Source: Streptomyces sp. CMB-StM0423 (lineage in GTDB: Bacteria; Actinomycetota; Actinomycetes; Streptomycetales; Streptomycetaceae). Taken from it: a stretch of 64,000 nucleotides of DNA. The stretch is from NCBI RefSeq assembly GCF_002847285.1, contig NZ_CP025407.1:744001-808000 (forward strand), written 5' to 3'. The position numbers were made by a program, and so were the translations under genes. The notes under the pieces were generated by a model that was not told the DNA's origin, made no database searches, and saw only the letters and a program-made list of their open reading frames with translations. Shown one piece after another: positions 1 through 8,879 of this stretch. How positions within the stretch are numbered: position 1 is the first letter of the stretch; each line of letters opens with the position of its first letter.

Positions 1-50
1 TCCCCCATCTCGTGGCGTTCGTGGCGGTGTCCGTGGCGGGCGGGCCGCCG

Positions 51-980
51 TCAGTGGCGGAACACCGCGGCCGCGAAGGTGGCGCCGAGCCCCACCGCGG
101 CCATCAGGTAGCAGTCGCCCTGGCGGAGCCGGCCGGCGTCGCGCAGGGTCACGTAGTTGATGAAGGAGTCGGCGCCGAAGCAGTGCCCGAGCGCGGCGAC
201 GTTGTCCAGGCAGATGCGCGAGCGCGGGAAGTCCAGCAGGTGCGCCGCCTTCGCCCAGGAGATGCGGTTGACGTTGTGCGGCAGGATCCACGCCAGGTCC
301 TCCAGCGGGATCCCGGCCGCGGCCACCGCCTCGCGGATCACGGTCGTCAGCCGCTCCGCGTAGCGCCGCTCGAACTCCTCGCCGCGCGGCGGCGGGAGTT
401 TCACGTCGTGGTACTCGCCGAAGGTACGGGTGACGTAGCTGCGCAGCACGTCGCCGCCGCCGCCCGCCGACACCAGGCAGGCGGCCGAGGACTCGCCCAT
501 CACGGTGGTGCCCGGGATGAGCTGGGCGGTGGGCCAGTCGGCCTTCTCGCCCGCGACGACGAGCGCCAGCGCGCCGGGGTCGCCGTCCTCGGCGAGGAGC
601 CGGCCGGCGAGGTCCACGGCGGCGAGTCCCGAGGAGCACGCCTGCTGGGTGACGGTGAAGACGGCGGCGTGCCCGAGGCCGAGTTCGCCGGCGGCGTCGT
701 GCACGGGGTTCTGCGAGGCGCGGGAGCCGATGGGGATGGTTCTGGCGCTGACGACGTACGACACGCGGTGCTCGTTGCCCGCGAGCGCGGTCAGCTCGCG
801 GGCGGCGGCCACGGTCATCTCACGCAGCCCCGCGCCGGGCGACATGCGGACGTCGCGGAGGCCGAAGTAGCGGTGGAACAGGGCGAGATCGCGGTCGCCG
901 ACGCCGAGGCGGGGGGCGAGGTCGGCGATGGGCACCGACACGGGCGCGACGTGGGCGGCCACGTCGTACAGGGCGGTCAT
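51..980 (-). CDS. 3-oxoacyl-ACP synthase III-like (KASIII) protein
   Basis: A FabH/thiolase-fold ketosynthase of 309 residues, about FabH length, expected to prime, extend or offload acyl chains for the adjacent synthase. Nucleophile Cys115 lies in QQACSSG and His235 in ILPHNVN, as in FabH. The third catalytic position, normally Asn in a GNTSAAS-like loop, reads GHCFGAD, so His266 replaces Asn and the triad is Cys-His-His. The ATG overlaps the stop of the upstream synthase gene as ATGA, implying translational coupling; it is the last complete gene of the operon. Family membership is firm. Whether it starts chains, ends them or makes an ester cannot be told from sequence. Confidence 0.88.
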   Translation of the reverse strand: MTALYDVAAHVAPVSVPIADLAPRLGVGDRDLALFHRYFGLRDVRMSPGAGLREMTVAAARELTALAGNEHRVSYVVSARTIPIGSRASQNPVHDAAGELGLGHAAVFTVTQQACSSGLAAVDLAGRLLAEDGDPGALALVVAGEKADWPTAQLIPGTTVMGESSAACLVSAGGGGDVLRSYVTRTFGEYHDVKLPPPRGEEFERRYAERLTTVIREAVAAAGIPLEDLAWILPHNVNRISWAKAAHLLDFPRSRICLDNVAALGHCFGADSFINYVTLRDAGRLRQGDCYLMAAVGLGATFAAAVFRH

Positions 981-3900
981 CGGGCGCTCCTTCCGGCGGC
1001 GGCGGTACGGGACGGGGGCGGCGGGCCGGGGTTCCGCCCCGGCTCCGCGGGCCGGGTGGCGAGCGTTGCCGCGGCCCGTTTGTCGCGGGTCGCGAGCCCG
1101 GTGAACGCGAACAGCACCCGGCCCCCGTCGCCGACCGCCTCGCAGCGGGCCACGGTGCCGTCGGCGGCGGTGCGGTGGCGCAGGCCGACCGGGGCGGGGG
1201 CCTCGGCGAGCGCGGCGTCGTTGCCGGGGGCGAAGAGGTCGAACCGGTCGATGCGGACGGGCACGGGGACCGGCGCGGCGGCGGCTTCGGTGGAGGTGGA
1301 GCCGGCGGCAGCGGTGGCGGCGGTGGCCCGGAGGAGGCTGTCCATGGCCAGCGCGGGGAGGAGGAAGTCCCGTAGCGGGCCGAGGTGTCCGGGAGGCGGC
1401 AGCTGCAGCCGCGCGGAGCCGCCTGCGGGGCCCGTACGAAGCTCGCGGAGCGAGTCGAACATGCCGCGGAGCAGGACCGGGGAGCCGGCGAGTGCGTAGG
1501 CGTCGCGGGCGGGCACGAGACCGGCCGCGGCGGGCTCGGGATCGGGCCGGGGACCGTACGAGGCGTCGAGGTGGACCGTCATCCGGCTGTACTCCTGCGC
1601 CGGGATGGGCCCCCTGGGCGGGCCGGCGACGACCACCCGGACCCGTCCTGGCGTCTCCGCCCGCGCGGTGACCACCAGCCGCCGCGGCCACTGCTCCTCC
1701 GCGGCGCGCACGAACCGCGCGAACACCGCGTCCACGATCGCCACCGGCCGTCCGGCACCGACCGCGGCGGCGGCCTCGGCGGCGATCTCCATGATGAACG
1801 TCCCCGGCAGGGTGGGCCGTTCGTCCACCCGGTGGTCGCGCACGTACCCGTGGCCGTCCAGCCCGAGGCGTACCTCCCAGGCCGTGCCGCCGCCTTCGGC
1901 GGGCGCGCCGGGCCCGCGGACGAAGGCCCCGGCAGGGGCCGGCGGCCGCGCGCCGGCGGCGCGCAGCTCCGGCGCGACGGCGGCGAGCATGCGCCACTCG
2001 GTCTCCCCGAGCCACACGGAGGTGCGGGAGCCGCCGCTGCGGTGCAGGAGTTCGGTGCGGAAGTAGCGGCGGCCGAGGGCGTCGTCGAGGTGGGTGAAGT
2101 TGTCCTCGCGGGCCAGGTACGCGTCCTGGACCTGGGTGTGCGTCACCATCCCGCTCTCGGTCCACAGGCCGGAGACCAGGGCGTGCGCGTCGGCGCCGGC
2201 GGTGGCGCGGGCGTGGGCGGCGGCGTGGGTGAGGAACTCGTTGGCGGAGATGTAGTCGGCCTCGCCGGGCCGGGCCACGACGGTGGTGACCGAGCTGATC
2301 GCCAGCCACAGCGCGGGGGCGTGGGCGGCGAACGCGGCGCGGAGGTTCAGCCAGCCGCGCACCTTCACGTCCCGTACGGCCCGGAACTCCGCGGGCGTCT
2401 TGCGCCGCAGCGCCGTGGCCCGCTCGACGCCCGCGCCGTGCACGACGACGTCGGCGCCCCCGGCCGCGGCGATCTCGGCGGCCACGGCCCGCAGGGCGGC
2501 GGGGTCGAGCACGTCGCACTGCCGGTAGTGCACGCGGTCGGCGCCGTAGCGGGCGGCGAGCCGGCGGAGGGTGCGGCCGCGCTCGGCGGCTTGCAGCGCG
2601 CGGTTGTGGCGGCGGTTCAGCTCGGCGAGCTTCGCACCGGGGTGCTCGGCCATCAACCGCCGCAGGGCGGCGGCCCGGTCGGCGGGGGGTTCCCCGGCGT
2701 CCTCGGGACCGGGGGCGGGGCCGGAGCCGAGCAGCCAGATCGCGGCGGGCCGGGACAGCCCGGCGAGCTGGCCCACGAGTTCGGCGGTGATGCCCCGGCC
2801 GCCGCCGGTGGCGACGACGACGGGCGCGCGCGGCAGCGGGGCCGCGGCGGGCCGGTCGGCGGCGGGCGCGAGCACGGCTTCTGCCCGTACGCCGCGGCGG
2901 TGGTGGGCGACGCCGAGATGCCGCTCGACGGCGGACTCCCGGCTCAGCAGGTCGAGCCCGGCGGGCAGGTCCGGGGTATCCGCCACGACGGCGTAGACGA
3001 GCGCGCCGGGCAGATCGGCGCCGAGGGCCCGCACGAGCCCGGCGAAGAGCCCGGTCGCGGGGTCGGGCGCGGGATCGCCGGGGTCGAGGACGAGGACGGC
3101 GAAGGACCCGCGGTCGTCGAGGGGTTCGGCGAGGAGGTGCGCGGCGGCGAAGGCGAGGTCCTGCAGTTCGAGGGCGGCGGCGGGGAGGGAGTCGCTCGGC
3201 AGGGCGGCGGGCCGGGGAGCGCCGGACGGCGGGTGGGCCCCGTGAGGCGCGGACGCCGCGTGCGCCGGGGCGGCTTCGCCGCCCGGCGGGACCGCGGGCG
3301 TGTGCGCCACGCCGGCGGGCGGGACGGCGTCGCCAGCCGCCGCTCCCGGCACGGACGCGCGCCCCCGCGCCGCGTCCGCCGCGGCACCCGGGCGAGGCGC
3401 CGTGTCGAAGAGGACGCGCACGTGGCGGAGGTCGCGGCCCGTCACGATGCCGGCCAGGTCCTCCGGGGCGTCGAGTACGTGGACGTCCGGTGCCGGCCCC
3501 GGGTGCGCCGCGCGCGGCGCCGCGACGACGCAGCCCGGCGGCAGTTCGAGACCGGCCAGCGCCTCCGGGGTGTTCGTCAGCACGAGGGAGTCCGGCGGGA
3601 GCGCGGGCAGCGCGGGGCGTGCCTCGGGGCGGTCCAGGCGCTTCAGGTGCAGGACGTACGGGCGCAGGTCGCCCAGCCGGTCCGGGGCCGCGGGCGACTC
3701 CGGCCGGTAGGTGAGCGCGGGGGTGCCGGGCGCGACCGGGGTCAGCTCCGCCGCCGCGTCGTTCGCGCGCACGGCGCGGTGCAGGGCGACGAGCCCTTCG
3801 GCGGCGTGGAAGTACGGCTCCAGGTCCGCCGCGTCAGCGCTCGACGCGGCGAGGGGGCGGTCGGCTGCCGCCCGCGGCGACGGCGCCGCATCCAGGCGTG

Positions 3901-6169
3901 CGCCGTGCACGGCACCGGGCCCGCCGGCCGCCGCCGGCTCCCCCGCCGCGGCCGTGTCGGCACCTCCGCGGATGTCCGCTCCCGCACCCGCGGGCGGCCC
4001 CACCCGCAACTCCCCCAGCACCCGCAGGCCCCGCGCCTCCGCCTCCTCCCGGCGCATCAGGACCGCCGCCGCCGCGGTCTCCGTCGTGATCCCGCCCGCC
4101 GGTGGCGTCACCATCTCCGCCGCAGCCGTCGTGCCGATCACCACCGCTGCGGCCAGCTCGCCCGTCGCGAGGTGGCGGCAGGCCGCCGCCAGGGCCGCGT
4201 GGGAGGAGTCAGGGCCTGCGTCCAGAGTCATGTTCGGGCCGTGCAGGTCGAGGAGCTGGGCCACGCGGGAGGCGATGATGTTGGGCATCAGCCCCGGCAG
4301 GGAGTCGCTGTTGCTCGCGGGCGCCAGCGCCCGTACGCCCGCCGTCAGCGCGGACACGTCCCCCTCCGCCCGCGTCTCGATGTCGTCCAGGTACGCCCGC
4401 AGTGCGCACGCCAGCGCCTGCCGCACTTGACCGCTGTGGCCGACGAACACCCCCGTACGGGCGAGGAGTCCGGGATCCTCCCACCCGGGCCGCAGCTCCA
4501 GCGCGCACCGCAGCGCCATGAGCTGGCTGCGGTCCAGCCGCTCCAGCACCGCGGGCGGCAGCCGCACTTCGAGCGGCGCGGGAGCCGGGAACGACGCGCC
4601 GAAGACCGGGCCCGGGGACGGCGGCTCCAGGACCGTCGTCGCCACCACCACGACCGGTGCCGGGTCCGCGGCCGCGGGGGCGGCCGGACCGGGGCGGTCG
4701 CTGACGACGACGTGCGCGTTCGTGCCGCCGAAGCCCATCGCCGAGACTCCCGCCGTACGGGCCCGGCCGTCCGGCGACGCCCGCCAGGGCAGGGTCCGTA
4801 CGGGAACGGTGACATCGCCCGCGATCGGTCCCGCGTAGAGGTGCTGGGCGGGGATCGCCTCGTGGCGGAGCGCGAGCAGCGCGTGAATGACGTTGACCGC
4901 GCCCGCCGCCCAACCGGTGTGGCCGATCAGCGACTTGTTCGACGTCAGCGTCCACCGCCTGCCGGGCGCCGCGGCGGCCAGCGCCCGCAGCTCCGCCTGG
5001 TCGCCGGCGGCGGTGCCGGTCGCGTGGGCGACGATCCAGTCGACGTCCTCGGGCCCGACGCCGGCCGCCGCCCAGGCCCGTTCGAGGGCGATCCGCTGCC
5101 CGGCGGGGTTCGGCGCGTACACCGCCTTGCCGCGCCCGTCGGACGAGCCGCCGAAGCCGCGGACGAAACCCAGGACCGGATCGCCGTCGGCGAGGGCGCG
5201 CGCGTACGTCTTGAGCGCCACGACCGCGGCGCCGTCCGAGAACAGCACGCCGTCCGCGCCGCGGTCCAGCGAGCGCACACGGTCGCCCCTCGCCAGCCCG
5301 TCGAGCTTCGCGAACAGCACCATGGTCTGGGCGTTGACGGAGTACGTGCCGCCGCAGAGCGCGACGTCCGCGCGGCCCTCGCGGAGCGCGCGCATGCCGA
5401 AGTCGAAGCTGTAGAGGGACGAGGAGCAGGCCGTGTCGACGACGACGGTCTCCACCGGGTCCGCGATGCCGGCGAGCGCGTCACGCACCACGCGGTACGG
5501 CGCGGTGTCGGCGAGGTCGGGCGAGCCGGCCGGGTAGAGCGCGGCCAGCGGGTCGGGATCCGCGGCCGCCGGCCCGGCCAGCAGCCGGGCGCCGTGCCGC
5601 AGGAGGCCGTGCTCGGCGGCGTGGCCGCCGTCCGCGGTCATGCCGACGGCGGCGAAGGTGCGCGTACCGGCGTCGAGACGCACCCCGTCGAGCGCCTGGA
5701 GGACGCTGTGCCGCAGCCACCGGCCGCTCGGCTCGCGCTGCGGGGCACGGCCGGCGGCGAGTTCGGCGCGCAGCCGGGGGTGGGGGCGCAGGTCGTGGAT
5801 GAAGCCGGAGGTGCGGGTGTACGTCTTGTCCGGCGCGGCCGGGTCCGCGGACCACAGCGCGTCGATGTCCATGCGGTCGCCGGGCTCGCTGAACTGCGGT
5901 ACGCGGTCGCGCAGCAGGTCCCACAGCTCGTCGGGCGAGCCGGCGCCCGGCACGGCCAGGCCCATGCCGACGGCGACGATCGCGCCGGGGTCGACGGGGC
6001 CGCCGGCCGCCGCCGGCGACGGCAGCGAGCCCGCGGTACGTACGGCGGCGTCCAGGCCGCGCGCCCGCAGCGCGGCTGCGGCGGCTTCCGCGGCGGCGCG
6101 GTCGGTGGCGGCGGCCTCGACGCGGTAGCGCGGCGGGCGCCGGGCGCCGCCCCCGGTGCCGTCAGCCAT
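977..6169 (-). CDS. PUFA-synthase-like iterative type I synthase (KS-CLF-KR-DH)
   Basis: A 1,730-residue multidomain synthase. KS spans about 62-490 with Cys248 (DTACSSSL), His382 (HATGT) and His417 (NKSLIGHTG). A second KS-like, chain-length-factor-type domain spans about 505-715; its active-site loop reads DAGPDSS at 650-656, so the nucleophilic Cys is lost. A low-complexity Ala/Pro linker follows. KR spans about 1115-1345 with TGGGRGI for NADPH and a Ser1292/Ser1293, Tyr1306, Asn1310 set. A hotdog DH-like domain starts near 1428 with His1446 in DHRVDERPTLPGT. There is no AT, ACP or enoylreductase; AT and ACP are in the gene just upstream, whose stop overlaps this ATG by 8 bases. The order recalls PfaA/PfaC-type PUFA synthases rearranged. 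The product is probably an unsaturated or partly reduced chain (inference). Confidence 0.88.
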   Translation of the reverse strand: MADGTGGGARRPPRYRVEAAATDRAAAEAAAAALRARGLDAAVRTAGSLPSPAAAGGPVDPGAIVAVGMGLAVPGAGSPDELWDLLRDRVPQFSEPGDRMDIDALWSADPAAPDKTYTRTSGFIHDLRPHPRLRAELAAGRAPQREPSGRWLRHSVLQALDGVRLDAGTRTFAAVGMTADGGHAAEHGLLRHGARLLAGPAAADPDPLAALYPAGSPDLADTAPYRVVRDALAGIADPVETVVVDTACSSSLYSFDFGMRALREGRADVALCGGTYSVNAQTMVLFAKLDGLARGDRVRSLDRGADGVLFSDGAAVVALKTYARALADGDPVLGFVRGFGGSSDGRGKAVYAPNPAGQRIALERAWAAAGVGPEDVDWIVAHATGTAAGDQAELRALAAAAPGRRWTLTSNKSLIGHTGWAAGAVNVIHALLALRHEAIPAQHLYAGPIAGDVTVPVRTLPWRASPDGRARTAGVSAMGFGGTNAHVVVSDRPGPAAPAAADPAPVVVVATTVLEPPSPGPVFGASFPAPAPLEVRLPPAVLERLDRSQLMALRCALELRPGWEDPGLLARTGVFVGHSGQVRQALACALRAYLDDIETRAEGDVSALTAGVRALAPASNSDSLPGLMPNIIASRVAQLLDLHGPNMTLDAGPDSSHAALAAACRHLATGELAAAVVIGTTAAAEMVTPPAGGITTETAAAAVLMRREEAEARGLRVLGELRVGPPAGAGADIRGGADTAAAGEPAAAGGPGAVHGARLDAAPSPRAAADRPLAASSADAADLEPYFHAAEGLVALHRAVRANDAAAELTPVAPGTPALTYRPESPAAPDRLGDLRPYVLHLKRLDRPEARPALPALPPDSLVLTNTPEALAGLELPPGCVVAAPRAAHPGPAPDVHVLDAPEDLAGIVTGRDLRHVRVLFDTAPRPGAAADAARGRASVPGAAAGDAVPPAGVAHTPAVPPGGEAAPAHAASAPHGAHPPSGAPRPAALPSDSLPAAALELQDLAFAAAHLLAEPLDDRGSFAVLVLDPGDPAPDPATGLFAGLVRALGADLPGALVYAVVADTPDLPAGLDLLSRESAVERHLGVAHHRRGVRAEAVLAPAADRPAAAPLPRAPVVVATGGGRGITAELVGQLAGLSRPAAIWLLGSGPAPGPEDAGEPPADRAAALRRLMAEHPGAKLAELNRRHNRALQAAERGRTLRRLAARYGADRVHYRQCDVLDPAALRAVAAEIAAAGGADVVVHGAGVERATALRRKTPAEFRAVRDVKVRGWLNLRAAFAAHAPALWLAISSVTTVVARPGEADYISANEFLTHAAAHARATAGADAHALVSGLWTESGMVTHTQVQDAYLAREDNFTHLDDALGRRYFRTELLHRSGGSRTSVWLGETEWRMLAAVAPELRAAGARPPAPAGAFVRGPGAPAEGGGTAWEVRLGLDGHGYVRDHRVDERPTLPGTFIMEIAAEAAAAVGAGRPVAIVDAVFARFVRAAEEQWPRRLVVTARAETPGRVRVVVAGPPRGPIPAQEYSRMTVHLDASYGPRPDPEPAAAGLVPARDAYALAGSPVLLRGMFDSLRELRTGPAGGSARLQLPPPGHLGPLRDFLLPALAMDSLLRATAATAAAGSTSTEAAAAPVPVPVRIDRFDLFAPGNDAALAEAPAPVGLRHRTAADGTVARCEAVGDGGRVLFAFTGLATRDKRAAATLATRPAEPGRNPGPPPPSRTAAAGRSAR

Positions 6170-7622
6170 CGGCCCGTACGGCGGTGGGGGCGGTGGTGCG
6201 GCCGGTCTCGTCGATGAGGCGGGCGAGGCCGCCGAGGGTGGACTGCAGGGCGAAGCGGGTGTCGTCGGCCACGTGGTGCAGGCCGAAGCGGTCGATCAGC
6301 GTGCTCAGCACCTCCATGCGCTTGAGCGAGTCGATGCCGAGGTCGCCTTCGAGGTCGGCGTCGGGGTCCATGGCCTCGACGGGGTACCCGAGCCGGTCGG
6401 CGTAGACCTGCTGAAGTGCGGCGAGCACGTCTCCGCCCGCGGCGGGCCCGGCGGGTGAAAGCGCGGGTACGGGGCCGGGGACGCGCGCCGCGGGCCCGGC
6501 CGCCGTGGGATCCGGCGCCGCGGGCGCCGTTGCGGGTACGTGAACGGGGGCGGGCTCCGCCACCGGTATCGCCGCCGCAGGCCGCTCCCGCGCCGCAGGC
6601 GCCGAGACCGGCGCCCAGGCACCGGAGTCGGGCACCGGAGGCGCCATCGGCACGGCGACCTGTGCGGCCGCCCCGGCGGCCGGTGCCGCCGGCCCCTCCC
6701 GCGTACCCGTCGCGAGCCACCGGTCCGCCGTCTGCGCCCCGCAGCCCACCGCCTGCCGGACCAGTTCCCCGAGTCCCGCGCGGCCGCACTCCACCACCGA
6801 CTCCAGCCCGTAGGTCTGCAACTCGCGCAGGGCGGCGAGGAAGTCGACGGGCCGGGTCACCTGTGCGATCAGCGAAGCCTTGACGTCGGTGTCGTCCGTG
6901 ACGAGCCCGCCGAGGGCCGGCGAGTACAGGCGGCGCTGCGCCGGGCGCTCGGGGATGCCCTCGATCGCCGCCGCGAACTCGGCCTGGGCGGTGGCCAGCA
7001 GCGGGTTGTGGAACGGGTACGGCGCGGTGAGCCGGACGGCCCGTACGCCGAGGACGTCGGCGAGCGCGGCGAGGCGGCCGAGGGCATCCCCGGGTCCTGA
7101 GACGACGACGTGCCGCGGCGCGTTGACGACCGCGAGCCGGGCGCCCGGCAGCTCCGCGGCGGCGAGCAGCGCGGTGGCGCGGCGGGCCGGCAGGGTGAGT
7201 GCGAGCATGCCGCCGGTGCCGGCCGCGCAGTGCTCCAGGGCGCGGGCGCGGTGGGCGGCGATGCGGGCGCCGTCTGCGGCGGTGAAGCAGCCGGCGTGGG
7301 CGGCGGCGGCCATCTCACCCATGCTGTGGCCGAGTACGACGTCGGCGGGCGCGCGCAGGTCGGCCTCGCGGGCGTACACGAGCGCCGCCGCGTAGATCGC
7401 GAGCTGGAGCGCGAACGGGTCGGTCCCGGCGAGCCGGCGGCCGTCCGCGGCGTCGGTGCCGGCGTCGGTGAGCAGCGGCGAGACCGGGGCGTGGCCGAAC
7501 TCGGCGGCGACTCCGTCGACGACGGCCAGCAGCTCGGCGACCGGGGCGCTCACCGGCCCGGCGAACGCGCCGGGCCGGTAGGCGCCCTGGCCCGGCAGCA
7601 GCAGTGCGGTTCTGAGATCCAT
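6162..7622 (-). CDS. Acyltransferase-ACP didomain protein
   Basis: A 486-residue protein that should load malonyl units and carry the growing chain for the KS-CLF-KR-DH synthase. The N-terminal acyltransferase has the LLLPGQGAY start, nucleophile Ser100 in GHSMGE and a late histidine in APYPFHNPL. An Ala/Pro linker leads to one ACP near 370-470. Its phosphopantetheine site, DLGIDSLKRMEVL (Ser432), is the LGIDS-[IL]-KR-x-E motif typical of PUFA-synthase ACPs rather than modular PKS ACPs. PUFA synthases usually carry several tandem ACPs; only one is present here. The ATG is preceded by a strong AAGGGGAGG site about 5 bases upstream. The carrier needs activation, and a Sfp-type PPTase lies at 9360-10229. 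Confidence 0.88.
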   Translation of the reverse strand: MDLRTALLLPGQGAYRPGAFAGPVSAPVAELLAVVDGVAAEFGHAPVSPLLTDAGTDAADGRRLAGTDPFALQLAIYAAALVYAREADLRAPADVVLGHSMGEMAAAAHAGCFTAADGARIAAHRARALEHCAAGTGGMLALTLPARRATALLAAAELPGARLAVVNAPRHVVVSGPGDALGRLAALADVLGVRAVRLTAPYPFHNPLLATAQAEFAAAIEGIPERPAQRRLYSPALGGLVTDDTDVKASLIAQVTRPVDFLAALRELQTYGLESVVECGRAGLGELVRQAVGCGAQTADRWLATGTREGPAAPAAGAAAQVAVPMAPPVPDSGAWAPVSAPAARERPAAAIPVAEPAPVHVPATAPAAPDPTAAGPAARVPGPVPALSPAGPAAGGDVLAALQQVYADRLGYPVEAMDPDADLEGDLGIDSLKRMEVLSTLIDRFGLHHVADDTRFALQSTLGGLARLIDETGRTTAPTAVRADG

Positions 7623-7711
7623 CTCCGCCTCCCCTTCGCGTGGCGTGAGAACGGCAGCCGTGACCGCGGCCCCCGTCGGCACGGGGGCGGCGCGTACGAC
7701 TGGGTGGTGGG

Positions 7712-8353
7712 TCAGTGGGCGGTGACGGAGAGGGCGCCGAGGCCCGCGATCCGGTGGCCGTGGACGGGGCCCGGCGGTCCGGCGACCGCGAGCGCGGGCA
7801 TGCCCGCGGCGCGGGCGGCGCGCAGGCCGACGTCGGCGTCCTCGACCACGAGGCAGTACGACGGGGGTGCGCCGACGCGGGCGGCGGCGGTCAGGTACCC
7901 CTCGGGGCTGGGCTTGCCGGCGGTGACGTCCTCGGCGCAGACCAGGACGTCGGGCAGCGGCAGCCCGGCTGCCGCCATCCGGCTGCGGGCGACGCTCCGG
8001 GTCGCGGAGGTCACCAGCCCCCAGCGGCGCGGGGGCAGGGCGTCGAGCAGCCGCCGGGCGCCTGGTGCGGCGCGGACGCCGGCGGCGTCGGTGCAGGACA
8101 GGTGGTCGAACCAGGCCAGCTCGGCGTGCGGGTCGGCGTGCGGGGCCAGTTCGCGGATGACGTCGATGTCGCGGCGCCCGTGGGAGGCCCGGATGACCTT
8201 CTCCGGGTCGAGGGAATGGCGCCTCGCCCACCTGCGGGTGTGACGGTCCATTGCGGCCGCGGATTCCACCAGTGTGCCGTCCATGTCGAACAGCACGGCG
8301 TGTACGTCGAGCGAACGCGTCCTGCCGTGGTCGCCGACATCGCGGAATCCCAC
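7712..8353 (-). CDS. HAD-superfamily phosphatase (glycerol/sugar-phosphatase-like)
   Basis: A small haloacid-dehalogenase hydrolase of about 213 residues. Motif I is AVLFDMDGTL (nucleophile Asp), motif II is VTSAT, and motifs III/IV are GKPSPEGYL and VVEDADVGLRAA. The cap region with HGRRDIDVI resembles glycerol-3-phosphatase and 2-deoxyglucose-phosphatase members. It is first in the synthase operon, 89 bases before the AT-ACP gene. It may dephosphorylate a polar head group or a precursor; this is inference. The start is uncertain. GTG at 8353 fits the family length but has no clear ribosome site; the frame stays open upstream, and an ATG at 8530 would add 59 residues. Confidence 0.8.
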   Translation of the reverse strand: MGFRDVGDHGRTRSLDVHAVLFDMDGTLVESAAAMDRHTRRWARRHSLDPEKVIRASHGRRDIDVIRELAPHADPHAELAWFDHLSCTDAAGVRAAPGARRLLDALPPRRWGLVTSATRSVARSRMAAAGLPLPDVLVCAEDVTAGKPSPEGYLTAAARVGAPPSYCLVVEDADVGLRAARAAGMPALAVAGPPGPVHGHRIAGLGALSVTAH

Positions 8354-8686
8354 ATTCAGGAGGGAATGCGTCCTGCTCGCACCCGCCTTGGGGGTTTCTG
8401 TGAACAACTTGCCAGTAACCTTGCCCGCCCGCGCGGTCAAGGACGCCGTGCCTTCGTCGAGTTCGTTGCCGTTTCGTCCCGGCTGTTGCGCGGAGTCCAC
8501 CGGAATCTCCACGCGGGCCGCCTTCCACATAAGTACCTGTCCGTTCCGTGCAAGGTGAACTTCAGGCAGTGCAGCGAGGGTTATGTGGTGCCGTGTCCAG
8601 AGTGTGACGAACAGTAGTCGGGTGATGACCGCAGGCCATCGCGCGTTCGGTTTTACGTTCGAGCGAGCGTCATCGTACATGCAATC

Positions 8687-8702
8687 CGTTGGTCTGAACC
8701 AT
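8687..8702. promoter_or_regulatory. dre-like (DasR/GntR-type) inverted repeat
   Basis: GTTGGTCTGAACCATT matches the DasR-responsive element ACTGGTCTAGACCACT at 11 of 16 positions, and the core TGGT-CTGA-ACCA at 10 of 12. It lies in the A/T-rich stretch between the divergent operons. In Streptomyces, DasR links N-acetylglucosamine status to secondary metabolism. The match is by eye only. Confidence 0.35.
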
Positions 8703-8745
8703 TCTTTTCTCGCAAAATATTTGCCGGATATATAAGCACTCGGGG

Positions 8746-8786
8746 GGGCAACGGCGGATGTTGCCCTTTTGGGCACTCAACTGCCC
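8746..8786 (+). promoter_or_regulatory. Alternative-hairpin leader, attenuator-like
   Basis: Four complementary segments occur in order: GGGCAAC (8746-8752), GTTGCCC (8760-8766), GGGCA (8771-8775) and TGCCC (8782-8786). Segments 1:2 form a perfect 7-bp stem followed at once by TTTT, like a small intrinsic terminator. Segments 2:3 and 3:4 can form competing stems. The array sits about 95 bases before the plus-strand start at 8880. It could instead be a set of protein-binding half-sites. Confidence 0.35.
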
Positions 8787-8879
8787 TCTGTACAGGCGAT
8801 GTTGCCGACGGCGAGGACGCTCTACGATGACCGCGACCGGCTCGGCGAGCGCGACGACCCCGGAAGGGACCCGGACGAC

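Larger units (their letters stand above)
8354..8879. other. Intergenic control region between divergent operons
   Basis: About 526 bases separate the synthase operon (minus) from the DUF4188-like gene (plus). The part from about 8640 to 8770 is markedly richer in A/T than the surroundings, with runs such as CGCAAAATATTTG and GGATATATAAG, so it probably holds the promoters. It also contains a dre-like inverted repeat and a set of alternative hairpins listed separately. A reading frame continues from the phosphatase gene into this region, so its left part may be coding if that gene starts earlier. Confidence 0.5.

Noticed and set aside
1..50. Possible start of another minus-strand gene (ATG at 8-6) after the KASIII gene
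   Set aside because: Only two to three codons are visible and there is no clear ribosome site; nothing can be said about a product.
1385..6217. Very long plus-strand open frame (about 1,600 codons) opposite the synthase
   Set aside because: It is antisense to a gene with clear KS, KR and DH motifs. Its translation is Arg/Gly/Ala-rich without domains. Long antisense frames are an effect of GC-rich third positions.
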